Shown here: piece after piece, positions 53,121-64,000 of the stretch
Layout: every line of letters begins with the position of its first letter
Numbering within the stretch: position 1 is the first letter of the stretch
From: Sordaria brevicollis
Lineage: Eukaryota; Ascomycota; Sordariomycetes; Sordariales; Sordariaceae
Direction of reading: 5' to 3'
DNA length: 64,000 nt
Assembly: GCA_033439795.1 (NCBI GenBank)
Contig: JAUTDP010000007.1
Location: 2,480,001-2,544,000 of the forward strand
Notes under the pieces: generated by a model
The model's input: the letters and a program-made list of their open reading frames with translations, nothing else
Database searches by the model: none
What the model was told of the DNA's origin: nothing
Position numbers and translations under genes: made by a program

Positions 53121-56100
53121 ACGAACAACCTATCTACCTACCTACCTACCTCCCTCTTAGGGTTTCCTTCACAAGGAAAGAGATGTGTTAAAGAGACGAC
53201 ACGATGATTTATGACAAAACGGACTGGACTCTTACTACTTTTCCAACAACAACGGTACTTGTAATCGTAATTTGTGAATAATGCTGTGAGGTGATCATGG
53301 GTAATGCCTGATGGTGGTTGATGGCGATGACGATGATGTTTGAAATGAAGTGAACGGGACACGAAACACGGACACGGACACGGACATGGACACCAGGAGC
53401 ACGTTTGGGGACGGATACCCGAGAGCAAAGCGGAGACACTTCTTCGAAGCAAAAGAAACATCAGATGAACTGGACTACATACATGTGCAGATACAAAGTT
53501 GTGCATAGGATTCAAATGGGAAATGGCTGGGTCCGTCCTCACAAGTGGTGAAGCTTTTGAGACCGACGGTTTTGTGTTTTCGCCTTTGCAAGCCGAGAGA
53601 GAGGCGGATAATGAGTTCACTTCCCTTTCCCATGCAATCCTGGCATTGTAGGTAGTGAAGGCCTAGACCTTGACCATTGATGGACGACGAAAACCTCGTA
53701 CGTAGTCGGATCTCGAAGTTGACTGTTTGAAAGTGGATTCACCGTTGGCCTCAATCGATATGTCCAAAGTTCTAGACGTTTCCCGACTCATACGGACGTA
53801 GATCCGGGCACCGGGCTAGGCCGGGCAATCAAGATATCTTCGGGCGCTTGCCCGCTGACTGCCTGTTTGTTGATCAGCCAGTCAAAGCCTGTGGGTGGGT
53901 GTTGCATGAAATGTGGAATTGCATCTTGGTACAGGAAGAACCAAGACCCCTACCTCTAGGTTGAGGTTCTGTTGCTCTTTATACATGCTGTTCATCTACC
54001 CCGCGCTGCCAAAGCGTGGAGGAGTGGCCCTTTTGGGGAGAGAGCTTTCTGTCTGTACGCTCTGCTGAGAGTCATATGCAAGTCAAAACGCAGTTGGAAT
54101 GTTTCGTTTGTTTTGAGGATTCAACTTCTCCGATCCAGCAATCCAGCCATTGCCTTTTTTTTTTGTTTTTATTTTGTTGAACAAGAGGCGGGCATCTCGG
54201 GCGCCGGTGGAGAGTCGGGCTGTACAACATGCCCGCAGACGGAAACAAGGAAAACAAGATAAGAGTGGAAAACGCCTCAAGAGACAAGGTGAGAAGGCGA
54301 ATAAATCTTTCAATCATCGAGGGGCAGATCTTGATAAAATGCAGAATGAGTTTGTTTTTGTTGCGGCTAGCCCATTCTTCCGTCAGTCACTTGCTTCTTC
54401 TGCCTTGAACTTGATGATGATGGGTTGTGACTCTCAGTCATCGCCACTTGCAAATACGAGGTCTCGGTGCAAATGCGCACAACCACACCGGATTCCTACC
54501 ACAAGAATTGGTCCCCTCCCCTCGTTTACAATACCATGGATTCTGAAAACGAGAATTGTAAATAATATATCGCCAGACCGCTCAAGAAAACCGAATGTGC
54601 CGCAACGCGGTATATAGAAAGGTAAACCTCTTATCAGTCAGGTGAGACGTGGGGTTTGTATCTTGTTGGAACTCCGTCGTTCCCGTAGAGGCATGCATGT
54701 TTGTATTGAGTGAGCTCAGCTGGGTTCCCTTCCTCATTCACAACAAAAAGTGCTCACTCTGATCACCCGGGCAACCGCTTTTTCATGACTGGCTGGAAAC
54801 CCTCGTATGAATGCCTCCGAGCGAGCAGTCGGTCGGTTGGTCTCTCATCCACCATCCATCCCCTCATAACGGGAATGGACTATGGAAATGCTGCAGCATG
54901 CATTTCAGGAATGCAACCTACCTAGGTATCCGTATAACGGGCCAAGTCAGCCGCGTCCAATGTGATGGAAGAAAGTTGCTTGCCGTTAAGCCGCAGGCAG
55001 GCTGTTGTTGGCAGCAGAAAGATGTGTGTGGGTTTCAAAAAAGACAAACCCTTCGTGACTGGCTCAGTCGGGTTTCTGATAGGTATTTAGAGAGATGGGA
55101 TGTTTACTCCGGGAGAATAGTTGCGGATCGACAGCGCACAACAGCAATCATCAGCAAGTGTGAAGCAAGCCCCCGGCCAGAGCGACAGCAACTGAATGGA
55201 GACCGGGCGCTGCTGCTCGGTGCATGCCGGTCGGTGCAGTTGTTGTTGTGCACCTCCAAAAAGTGTCAATCGCCGTAAACCTTATCGGGGCGGAGATGTG
55301 GTGTTAATGCTGGTTACCCTATTCCCGGTAATTTTGAGATTAAAATTATGGATAGCGTCTGGGCCCGGTCTTACCACTAACCAAGCCTTTAAAAGCAGGG
55401 CGAATATTAAGACAGCATTGAGTTATCATGGGCTGTTTCTTGCTCTTGCCCATGGTATTCATCTCAGGTTTCTCTGCTCAAGTCGGACATGGCGATTCGA
55501 TGCCGGCCCTCCAGAGACACGGCTTTTCAGAGAATACAGCAGGTTCAAAAAGAACAACACCACAGGTTCATCCGATCCTAACAAAACGTCTGTGGAGGTT
55601 CCAGCGGACCGTATCCATCAAAGCTACCGATCGAAGTCCATCCCCATCACACGAGAAATGGGCATCCAGCCTCCTAGCGGCGGAATTCGCTGGCCGCGAT
55701 TGGACAAACCGACGGTGCAAAGAGTCCAACCCGTGGAGTAAGGTGACATGCTCATCCCTGCCCCAGCAAGTTCGCTACCGTCGACGCGATGCAACACTCC
55801 AGGGATGAGAGAGATGGACCAGCTCATGCCCAAATGAGCCTATCATTGGGCTTGAGCTGCTCAATTAGAGCTCGAATAGTGGGCTTTGGGCCTCGGGAGC
55901 AGCCACGGGCGTTGATGATCCATCCATAACCATCAAAATCCATCCAGTCCAATTTGATGCCGGGCGTGCCAGGGTACCCTGGCCTCCTTTTTCCTTTTCC
56001 TCCTCGTCCTCCACGCTTTCTCTCCGCTCCTTCCTCCATCTCCACTGCCCCAGTGACTTCCTCTCATCTCCCCCATAGTCCGGTCGTTTCCTTCCAGATC

Positions 56101-56534
56101 CCTTTGGACCTTTTGCCTGATTCCAGGATATTCTCCTGATCTCTTAAAGTCCCCAAGTCATCCTGTCACTCGCTCTGGCCTGATCTCTTGCTCTCGTTTT
56201 GTTCGGATCTCTTCAAGCTCAAGGACGTCAAAATATTCTTAATCCACCGTCGTGATCGCTTCTAGCTCTGGCCCGTACATCCCGAGTTTCCTGTAAGTAA
56301 AGACGTGGTACCCTCGAGTCCAGACTTGCCCTGAGTCCTTGGTTGAATGGAATGTCCATGATCCCCATGGAGTCCCGGACAACGCCGTGGTCAAAACTCT
56401 AGTTCCTCTGTTACACCCGAGATGCTCCATGACGACGCATGATTGCTCACCATTATTTGTCCAGAGTAAACGAACATTTTTTGATTCAACAACTCCCCCG
56501 CCTGTCCACGAACAGCCCAAGCCAATCCTCCACA
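53121..56534. other. Long intergenic region, ypt35 to Cys-rich GPI gene
   Basis: About 3.4 kb without a recognised gene. Simple repeats are present: a CTAC tetranucleotide run near 53127-53152 and GGACAC hexamers near 53368-53390. Frames up to 181 codons (55196-55741, +) have no domain. The last 500 bp, C/T-rich, probably include the leader of the next gene. Confidence 0.45.
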
Positions 56535-57280
56535 ATGGTTGCCTACAGCACTGCCCTTCTGGCTCTTGCCAGCTCCTTGACGCTCGTCAACGCCGACATT
56601 TGGATCGACCCTGAGTCGGTCACCTTGGCCGAGAGGAGTACGTACTTAGCCAAGTCATTCATCGATTATTGTCGGGGAAGGTAAATTCTAACCGGGTGAA
56701 CAGAAAACTGGTGTATGAACGAAATAGCCAGCTGCCCCTTGATCTGCCAGAACGAGGATCCCCGTCCGGTCATTAGCAATGAATGCGATGCTGTATGTGA
56801 ACCGAGAAAAGACCTCTTTGGAGGGGAGTGTCCTATCTCTTGTATTGTTGCTAATATTTGGACCAGGACACCCTTCAATACTCTTGCGTTTGCGGCAACA
56901 ACAATACTCCCAACTTGACCGAGTACAGCTTGACGATTCCTTACCATACTTGCGTCAAGTATGTCGAAAACTGTGTCAATGAGAACATGGGCAACAACAT
57001 TGAGCAGGCGGCATGCGCCGAGAACAACCGGTGCGGTGCTAAGAATCCCCAAAAGTCCAACGCAACCACGACAGCAACTTCCACTACCGCCAGCCCATCC
57101 GCCTCCAGCTCAGGCACTGGCGTCTACGATGGACTTGCCGGTGATACCACCGATGGCGCGGATTCCAGCAACAACAAGGGCGGCAACAACAAGGAGAACG
57201 CCGCTCCCCGTATGTTGGAGTCCATTGGCGCGACTCTCGTTTTCGGCAGTCTCTTTGCTGGCTTTGCCATCATGCTCTAA
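56535..57280 (+). CDS. Secreted cysteine-rich GPI-type protein
   Basis: Three exons, 56535-56637, 56704-56792 and 56867-57280, encode 201 residues. A signal peptide (MVAYSTALLALASSLTLVNA) is followed by a domain of about 100 residues with ten cysteines (WCMNEIASCPLIC, ECDA, YSCVCGNNN, HTCVKYVENC, AACAENNRCG). Then comes a Ser/Thr/Ala linker, an Asn/Gly-rich stretch and a hydrophobic C-terminus (IGATLVFGSLFAGFAIML) that looks like a GPI signal. The pattern is that of small fungal surface proteins of unknown function (the DUF7707-like type, from memory). It lacks the CFEM spacing (CxxxC pairs with a single Asp), so a haem or iron role is not implied. Cysteines cross all three exons, which supports the splicing. 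Confidence 0.85.
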
Positions 57281-59410
57281 GCTAGCGACTTCCCGCATTT
57301 TTCGAGCTTTGGAGGGGGTTAAATGTGAAGGCCAAACCCACTTTCACGGAAGAGGAGGATGTCACTGGGGATACATTTTGGGAATACGACCAGTCGCTGC
57401 TCGATAGACGGCAGCAAAGTCCGTCTGTCGAGAGGTGATTAAGGGGAGCTTTCAGGATATGAAGCAGTGGAGGGTGCCGCATGTATCACATGCCCGCCCT
57501 CATGGAGCCACGGCACGCTATCATCAACCCTCTACACCCTAATATTTTGACATGAAAGCGCATGGACAGATCTTGTCTTTTTGTTTATGGCGTCTTTGGG
57601 AGCTTTAATGGCATATTCTCGCGGGTTTTTTTTTTTTTTGTTTGGAAAAAGGAAATCATTATTTTGTCAAGCGGTTTTGCTGGGCGTTCCTCTTTAGTTT
57701 CGATGTACATGACTACTGTGGTTTAACACGCCTAATTGTGGAATGTCTATTTTTGTGTTACACATCATGGTCGGTTGCTTTCTTGATCCGGCATTGGTTC
57801 ATCTTGTGCGACCTTCGCCTACCTCGTCAGCTATTGCTTGGCCACAGTCCTGTGGTTCAGGCTAAACGACCAGTATGCTGTCTGTAGTTCTACCGTGATG
57901 GTAGCTGTAGTGCAGGTACCCAGCTCACCTAGTTGCAAGTCAGTTGTGGAGTAAAGAAACGTCATCTTGGAAGAGGCACCTTGATGGTCTAGTGATAAGG
58001 TAAGGCTGATGGTCGATAGAAGCTTCCTCAGACTGAAGGGGCTTGTCACTGTTGTTGATACAGTATGGGGACGTTCGAGGATGTACACATCGTTGATGAT
58101 GGAGTGTTAAAGGCGGTGACTGCCTCAAAGCAGCCATCATGGGCAGGGGGTTTTCACGTGTCGGTGGTAAACACCGCAGGCGCGCCATTACAGCGAACTT
58201 TTTGGGACGAATTTGAAGGTGCAGATCCTGCCTAGCCGCAGCGCGCGCTGGGACTTCAGGGACTGCTTTACACGTACCGACTTGCAGAGACAGTTGGCAG
58301 GACGGCCCGTGGGGGCCTGATTCGCGACAGCACACCCCTTTTCTTCATCTTGTTTTGCTTTTGAAGGACGGCTGGGATTGGACTTTCTTGACAATCGGCA
58401 CAGACCCAGGGCAGACTTTCGGATGAAGCCTATCCCCAGCAAGTCGTAAAGCTGGGAGGGGGCCAGGTCCTGAGATACTCCCAAACAGCCGTAACAGAAT
58501 TCAAAGGCTTTGATTTCGGCAGAGACGAGACGTGAAGGACTCGTCCGTGTGGAACCGCTCACAGGGATTTAGGACCGCAAAGGTGGAATAAAATTGCCTA
58601 GTATACATAGCATGATCCTCCGCCGCCTCCTAACGACAAATGTTTTTTGTGTTTTGGAGTGCCGTCACCGCCAAACTTGCCCCCCGGTTTTTTTTTTTAT
58701 TCTCGGGGTTTTCTGTAGCCTTGCTCTCCGTCCAAAAGCAAAGACTTTTGTCGTGGTGGTCGATTTGGCAGCCTTGGATTTCTTCCCGGTACAACCTCTC
58801 CTTTAAACCAACAGCGTACCCCGCGCTCACTCCGCCTCCCGTCACCCCCGATTTCGAAACTTTGTCCGTCCGATAAAAACATCAACTTCCCACGCAACTC
58901 ACTGCAGGCACGGCTCCCCGCATAACTCAGTCTCAAGTGGCGGAACAATCAACTACGAAGTCCAACCCGACCGTCCGTCCTGTGTGTTTGCCTGGCTGTT
59001 TTGGCCGTGGTAGGCGATTCGAGCAAAAATGGCCACTCCCAATCTGCTCAGAAGTAACAGTGCGCTACCTTTTCCCTAACAATCCTCGCTGGCCCCCTAT
59101 ACCTTTCATTACAACCTGCCTTGCTTGCCAACCTACCTGCCACCCCGCCGGCCTTGTCCAGGTGAGGCAGTTGCCTGCCCTTCATCCGAGGCCGCCCGGA
59201 TGCCATCTGCCCAAGACCCCACTCTTCCGTCCATCACTTGCATGTCGGGCTCCCGGAGCACATGTCACCACGGCCGCAGGTTTGTTGCGACTACTACCTC
59301 GACTCGAGTTTCTAACTCTTCTTGCCGTGGTCCATGTCACTACCATCTCCGTCGCGTCGTCCACCAGGGAGCTCAAGTCGGTTGTTGTTACCTCCAGCTA
59401 GCTTGCTGAC
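57281..59410. other. Intergenic, Cys-rich gene to phosphotransferase gene
   Basis: About 2.1 kb with no supported gene. Poly-T tracts occur near 57627-57640 and 58686-58697. The last 450 bp are C/T-rich and may contain the leader (possibly spliced) of the gene at 59411. Confidence 0.4.
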
Positions 59411-60784
59411 ATGAAGAATTCGATATCTGCAGAGAAAGCCGCCGCCGAATGCGTCTCGGACGATGCGCTTATCCACCTCAAGACGTACAAATATTCGGCC
59501 GTCGACAAGTCGCCCGTCTCCAATTACATCCTGAAGCCCTATTGGAATGCCTTTGTCGAGTTCCTGCCATTATGGGTTGCTCCCAACATGGTGACCCTGA
59601 TTGGGTTTTCCTTTATTGTGGCTAATGTCGGCCTCTTATTGATATTCATGCCAGATCTGGTTGGTCCGGTAAGTCATCCCACGAACCCTCTACGAAAGAC
59701 CGAGAATTGGCTTCGGTGCTGACTGGTGATTTGGGGTATCGGCGTATAGGGTCCTTCATGGCTATACTTCAGTTTCGCTTTCGGCCTCTTCGCATACCAA
59801 ACGATGGACAATGTCGACGGCAAACAAGCGAGACGTACCGGAACCTCCAGCGGCCTCGGAGAGCTCTTCGACCATGGCATCGACAGTCTTAACTGCACAC
59901 TCGCTAGCTTGCTCGAAACCGCAGCCATGGGTCTAGGCACTACTAAGGCTGGTGTCTTTACTGCGCTGTGCCCCTGCTTGCCCATGTGGTTCTCTACCTG
60001 GGAGACCTACCACACCCATACACTTTATCTCGGATACATCAACGGACCTACGGAGGGAATTCTAATCGCTTGCTTGTTGATGGCGATCAGCGGGTGGTAT
60101 GGCCCTGAGATCTGGACCGAAAAGCTCGCCGACAACCTCCACATCTTCAGCTTCCTCGGCTTCACCGAGGAGAACCTGGGTGACACCTCTTTCCAGGACA
60201 TCTGGGTCTACTTCCTCATTGTCGCCATGTTCTTCCACATTCCGTTCTGCATCATCAACGTCGTCAATGCTCGCCTGTCGCGCAACGAGCCCCTTCTTCC
60301 AGTCTTCCTCGAGTGGACCCCGATCGTCGTTTTCACTCTCAGCGTTGGCACCTGGCTCTACAGCCCCTACTCGACTTTGATGGAGGAGAACCACCTGGTG
60401 CTTTTCTGTGTCACCATGAGTTTCGTCTTTGGTCGCATGACCACCAAGATGATTCTCGCTCATCTCACCAAGCAGCCCTTCCCCTTCTGGACAGTCATGC
60501 TCTGGCCTTTGGTTGGAGGTGCCTTCCTTGGAAACCTCCCTCGTTTCGGATTGCCTGCTATTTCCAAGGAGGCTGAGCTCCTCTACTTGTGGGCTTATTT
60601 GGTATTCGCTTTCGTCGTCTACTCTCGTTGGGCTTGGTTGGTTACCACGAGCATTTGCGACTTCCTTGGCATCAACTGCCTTACCATTCCCCACGAGAAG
60701 CAGATGGCCAACAAGCAAATTGCGAGGGAAATTGCGGCGCAGGCCGCTGCCGCCGTTCCTGTTGGCCCCGCGAAGAAGGATTAG
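59411..60784 (+). CDS. sn-1,2-diacylglycerol choline/ethanolaminephosphotransferase
   Basis: Two exons, 59411-59668 and 59750-60784 (81-bp intron, GTAAGT...TATAG), encode 430 residues. The CDP-alcohol phosphotransferase motif D-G-x2-A-R-x8-G-x3-D-x3-D spans Asp109 to Asp131 (MDNVDGKQARR...GELFDHGIDS), with all three aspartates and both glycines present. About eight to ten membrane helices follow, and the C-terminus is basic and Ala-rich (AAAAVPVGPAKKD). Cpt1/Ept1-type enzymes make phosphatidylcholine or phosphatidylethanolamine from diacylglycerol and CDP-choline or CDP-ethanolamine in the ER and Golgi membranes, the last step of the Kennedy pathway. Sequence alone does not tell which alcohol is preferred, so no symbol is given. 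The N-terminal LKTYKYSAVDKSPVSNYILKP segment is typical of the family and fixes the start. Confidence 0.95.
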
Positions 60785-61820
60785 GAGACGGCGTGAGAGC
60801 TTACAAGCAACGTAAAACCCAAAAAGTTCTTTTCTTGCACCTATTTTGATTCTGGCTTCGGGCGAAGCTTATATATACTAGAATCGAACTACAACCATAG
60901 AGCAGGCGAGTTGGGCTAGACTAGCGTTTGCAGCGTTGCCTTTCGCATATAGAGCTCGGAATGGTAATAGGATATACAATACCAGATACCCTCGAGGTAA
61001 TGGATTTTAATGTGAGGAAAGGGTCAATAAGAATCAAAACAACGAAACGATGGGTGGGAAAGTTGGGATCAAGGGCGGGGCGTTTGGAAACGCATCGGAA
61101 AGCTTTCCTTTGGGCGGTTTGGTTAGTGATATGGATGTACTATATAATTGGGATAGATTCATGAAGGATGTAAGGGACGAGTATGACACAGAGCTCAGAT
61201 GGGCTTTATAATGAAGCTGGATAATACAAGAGAAAAAGGTTTCACGGAGTGTATCAATGGATGTCGTCCTCTCACGCTGCCTGATAATACCCAAACAGCG
61301 TCACTCTCTGTGAGCGACATGACTTTGGACATCGCCTTCCTTGACTCGATCTCGTGTTTGAAAACGTTAGAAGTTGTAGCAGGAGCTGACGAATCGCACT
61401 AATAAACAGAACTGCCCTGGTCCCTCACATCCAGGATCTGGCAGGTACCAAGTGAAGAAGACGTTGAAATCCTGCAATCTGGCCCCTTTCCCCGCACATT
61501 GTTTCTAGGGGTCCGGCAGGGGTGGTGCCCCGGGTACCAGATTACCCCTGTCCGTCGAGAGCTCCTTTCCCGAACGGATGTGAAGCTTCAGTTCTTTCTT
61601 TGTCAAGAGGGACGGTTTCACTTGATGAGCCTGTAATTGATTTGCAAGTGTAAAGATACCGACGAAGACCCGTTGACTTAACAGGGTTCAAATTCTTTCA
61701 TCCCAACTTTTGTGTGGACTTTGAGATAACTTTTGACTAACGAGATTGGTTCAAGCAACGATGGACTAGACAGCCTTCGTCACCCGGCCAACGCTCACTT
61801 AGTCACCTCACAAAACAACT
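60785..61820. other. Intergenic, phosphotransferase to glutaminyl cyclase gene
   Basis: About 1 kb. No gene recognised. A GC-rich stretch with short palindromic blocks (GGGGTGGTGCCCCGGG, 61529-61544) is the only structure noted. Confidence 0.4.
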
Positions 61821-63349
61821 ATGTGGTCAAAACATACCACAAGTTCCCATTCGATTGAGAGAGTCCCGAACAAAACTCGATCCAGAGAAAACCAGGCGAT
61901 GGCACGACATAGTAAGCCTTCCGTGGTCCATAACCACCAAGGGGGGTATCACCGCTCTTCATCAACCTCGCTCTCACGTCATGGCCTCCTCCTCTCCGCC
62001 CTCCTTCTCACAGCCACCAACACTGGAATCAGCGGCGTAAACGCCTACACCCCTCTCTCCACCTGCAGCCTCCGCAACCTCCCCTCAGCCTCTACCTCCG
62101 ACTTTGACATCCACCTCGACTCCTCCCCCGACTCCCTCCTAGCCCCCATCCTCATCCCCCGCGTCCCCGGAACCGAAGGGTCGCGCCTCGTCCAGCAACA
62201 CTTTGTCGATTTCTTCACGTCACAACTACCAGACTGGACGCTCGAATGGCAGAATTCTACGTCTACCACGCCGGCGACGGGTGACGAACAGATTCCGTTT
62301 TCGAATCTGATTCTGAGAAGGGATCCACCATGGATTGCTAAGGGGGATCACAAAAAGAAGAAGGAGGGTGACGTCAAGAGATTGACGCTGGCGGCGCATT
62401 ATGATTCTCTGTATAGACCGGAGGGGTTCATTGGGGCGGTGGATAGTGCGGCGCCTTGTGCGATTTTGATGCAGGTGGCTCGGGCGGTGGATGGGGCTTT
62501 GGGGAGGAGATGGGAGGGGATCGAGGCTGCTAGGAGGAAAGAGGCAGAGGAAAGTGGGCTTGGGCTGGATGATGATGGGTTGGGCAGTGAAGAGGAGGAG
62601 GAGGAGGAGAAGGGAGTGCAGATTGTTTTGTTTGATGGCGAGGAGGCGTGGGTCAGGTGGACGGATACGGATTCGACGTATGGTTCTAGGTATGTGATTT
62701 GTACTGCTGCTATTGCGGTGGGATGGTTGTCATTCTGTTCGGTGTCCGGCATGAAAGAAAATCTAGGAACCTGGTTGACTAATACATATTGTTCTACTGG
62801 ACAAATAGAGCTCTGGCGGAAGCCTGGGAATCATCTCCATACGAGGTCTCATCAACGCACTCCAACAGACTCGAGTCCATCAGCTTGCTCGTGCTCCTGG
62901 ACCTCCTCGGGGCAGAAAACCCAAGAATCCCATCTTACTTCTGGGACACGCACGGAGCGTACGGGGACCTGGCCAAGATCGAAGGCAGACTACGGGCGCT
63001 AGGTCTCCTGGAAACGGCTCCTCCCCCTTTGGGTGCGTTTCTACCAGATAGCGAGAAGCCGTATAATCGGTTTACGAGGGGGTATATACAGGATGATCAT
63101 GTCCCCTTCCTGGAACGGGGAATCAAGGTTTTGCATCTCATACCGACGCCATTCCCGACGGTGTGGCATACCATGCTTGATGACGGGGAACATTTGAATT
63201 TGCCTACGGTGAGGGATTGGGCTAAAATTATGACAGCGTTTGTGGCGGAGTGGATGGATCTTGATGATGTGCTTGTTTCGCAGCAAGAGAGCTGTGCTGT
63301 GGAAGAGGAAAAGGGGGGCGGTAGTAGCATGGAAAAAGATGAGCTGTAG
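61821..63349 (+). CDS. Glutaminyl-peptide cyclotransferase-like M28 protein with C-terminal KDEL
   Basis: Two exons, 61821-62689 and 62809-63349 (119-bp intron, GTATGT...AATAG), encode 469 residues, or 443 if the ATG at 61899 is used. A hydrophobic segment near the N-terminus (LLLSALLLTATNTGISGVNA) is a signal peptide or anchor. Glutaminyl-cyclase landmarks are in place: LTLAAHYDSLY (zinc ligands), IVLFDGEEA (catalytic Glu), LLDLLGAENP, IQDDHVPFLERG, and HLIPTPFPTVWHTMLDDGEHLN with the third zinc His. QC enzymes form N-terminal pyroglutamate on secreted proteins. An acidic insert (about 20 residues, GSEEEEEEEK) sits before the catalytic motif. The last four residues are KDEL, the ER-retrieval signal, which would keep the enzyme in the ER lumen, where pyroglutamate can form on new secretory proteins. 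The start is uncertain. Confidence 0.9.
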
Positions 63350-63765
63350 TAATGCTCAAGCTGGATTGCGCGGTGTGGGTTGGCTAGACTTTTGTGGTAT
63401 ATATACCTATTGAAGGCCGTGAGTTCTAGATGAATATTTTCAACACGAAACACTGACTTGGAAAATGACTTTTGGAGTCGAAGATGGTTTATCGGAACGT
63501 GTATGAGATGGGATTGAATGATGCACCCCTGGGGTGAACAAAGTAATCACGCTCCACGTAATTGTCTTGGCGGACATGGATGCATGGGTGGGAGCTCTGG
63601 CCGTCTGGAAGCTGAACGTGTTCATTGAATGCAGTGCCGTGCTGCTCCAAAGGTTCCTTCCCAGGGCATCTACGAATTGTATAGTACGAATCCATTGCGC
63701 TTTTCCCTTGAGAGTGTGCTTCTGTTTTCGTTCTGCCAACGAGCTCCTAGCACACATCAAGAAAG
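63350..63765. other. Intergenic, glutaminyl cyclase gene to swp1
   Basis: About 415 bp that probably serve as the swp1 promoter and leader. Nothing else recognised. Confidence 0.4.
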
Positions 63766-64000
63766 ATGCGGTTTACTCGGGCACTTTTGCTGTTTGCGGC
63801 GGGCGCTGCACAGGCAGCTTCGTCTTGGAGCTTCGACGATGCCAGTATCTCGGTTGCTGCCAAGAAGGGCAGTGATGCCATCAAGGAGAAGTAGGTTCGC
63901 GGAGACAACCGGCTCTATGCCTTTGCACGACACCCATTGCTCACATCCATTTGCGCAGGTTCAGCCAGAAGGCCCCCCTTACGAAACCCGTTGGACTTGG
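63766..64000 (+). CDS. swp1: Oligosaccharyltransferase subunit Swp1/ribophorin II, 5' end
   Basis: Exon 1 is 63766-63890 and exon 2 starts at 63959 and runs off the right edge (68-bp intron, GTAGGT...GCGCAG). The visible protein starts with a signal peptide (MRFTRALLLFAAGAAQA) and continues SSWSFDDASISVAAKKGSDA, then IKEKFSQKAPLTKPVGLG across the splice. This is the start of the fungal Swp1/ribophorin II family (typical pattern SSWxFxDASVSVxxK, APLxKPVxL). Swp1 is a non-catalytic subunit of the ER oligosaccharyltransferase that N-glycosylates nascent secretory proteins. About 55 residues are visible, so the call rests on the N-terminal motifs only. Confidence 0.8.

Noticed and set aside
55196..55808. 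Frames of 181 and 126 codons on +
   Set aside because: Overlapping frames, Arg/Ser-rich chance-like composition, no start context or domain.

Overview
This window looks like a euchromatic chromosome segment of a filamentous ascomycete, most likely Neurospora or a close Sordariales relative. The evidence is intron-containing genes with short GT-AG introns (about 50-150 bp) and CTRAY-type branch sites, fungal gene families (Kex2, RanGAP/Rna1, GH18, GH76, LicD, Ypt35, Swp1), and one sharply bounded AT-rich block carrying the CpA-to-TpA damage of repeat-induced point mutation (RIP). No rRNA, CRISPR array or intact tRNA gene was recognised. Exon coordinates were assembled by hand from reading frames and splice consensus and have not been checked against transcripts.

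Layout. 0-10 kb: a C2H2 zinc-finger protein (-, runs off the left edge), RanGAP rna1 (+), a small membrane protein (+), a secreted GH18 chitinase (+) and a Ser/Thr-rich GPI-type wall protein (+). 10.28-14.75 kb: a RIP-destroyed DNA transposon with 67-bp terminal inverted repeats. It holds a relic of a Tc1-like DD34E transposase on the minus strand, facing a relic reading frame of about 900 codons that I do not recognise. 15-21 kb: a twin-CX9C protein (+), a probable inner-kinetochore CENP-U/Ame1 protein (-) and a LicD-family protein (-) with a 10-nt microexon. 21-24 kb: intergenic, with a TA-flanked 376-bp MITE-like element. 24-31 kb: a KDEL-receptor (Erd2) homologue (+) with a long acidic tail, a GH76 wall enzyme (-) and mitochondrial adenylate kinase (-). 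33-42 kb: LETM1/Mdm38 (+), sorting nexin Snx4 (+) and kexin (-). 45-53 kb: a very large PhoD-like phosphatase (+), a 166-bp TA-flanked foldback element and the PX protein Ypt35 (+). 56-64 kb: a cysteine-rich GPI-type protein (+), a choline/ethanolamine phosphotransferase (+), a glutaminyl cyclase-like enzyme ending in KDEL (+) and the 5' end of the oligosaccharyltransferase subunit Swp1 (+).

How the genes relate. There is no biosynthetic cluster. Many genes do serve the secretory and endomembrane system: ER retention (Erd2), N-glycosylation (Swp1), phospholipid synthesis, Golgi processing (Kex2), endosomal sorting (Snx4, Ypt35), and wall building or remodelling (GH18, GH76, two GPI-type proteins, LicD). 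Two proteins belong to mitochondria (Mdm38, adenylate kinase).

The best candidates for something new are the composite Tc1-like element with its large companion frame, the TAG that splits Snx4 from an in-frame 93-codon extension, and two short TA-flanked inverted-repeat elements that appear to have escaped RIP because they are small.
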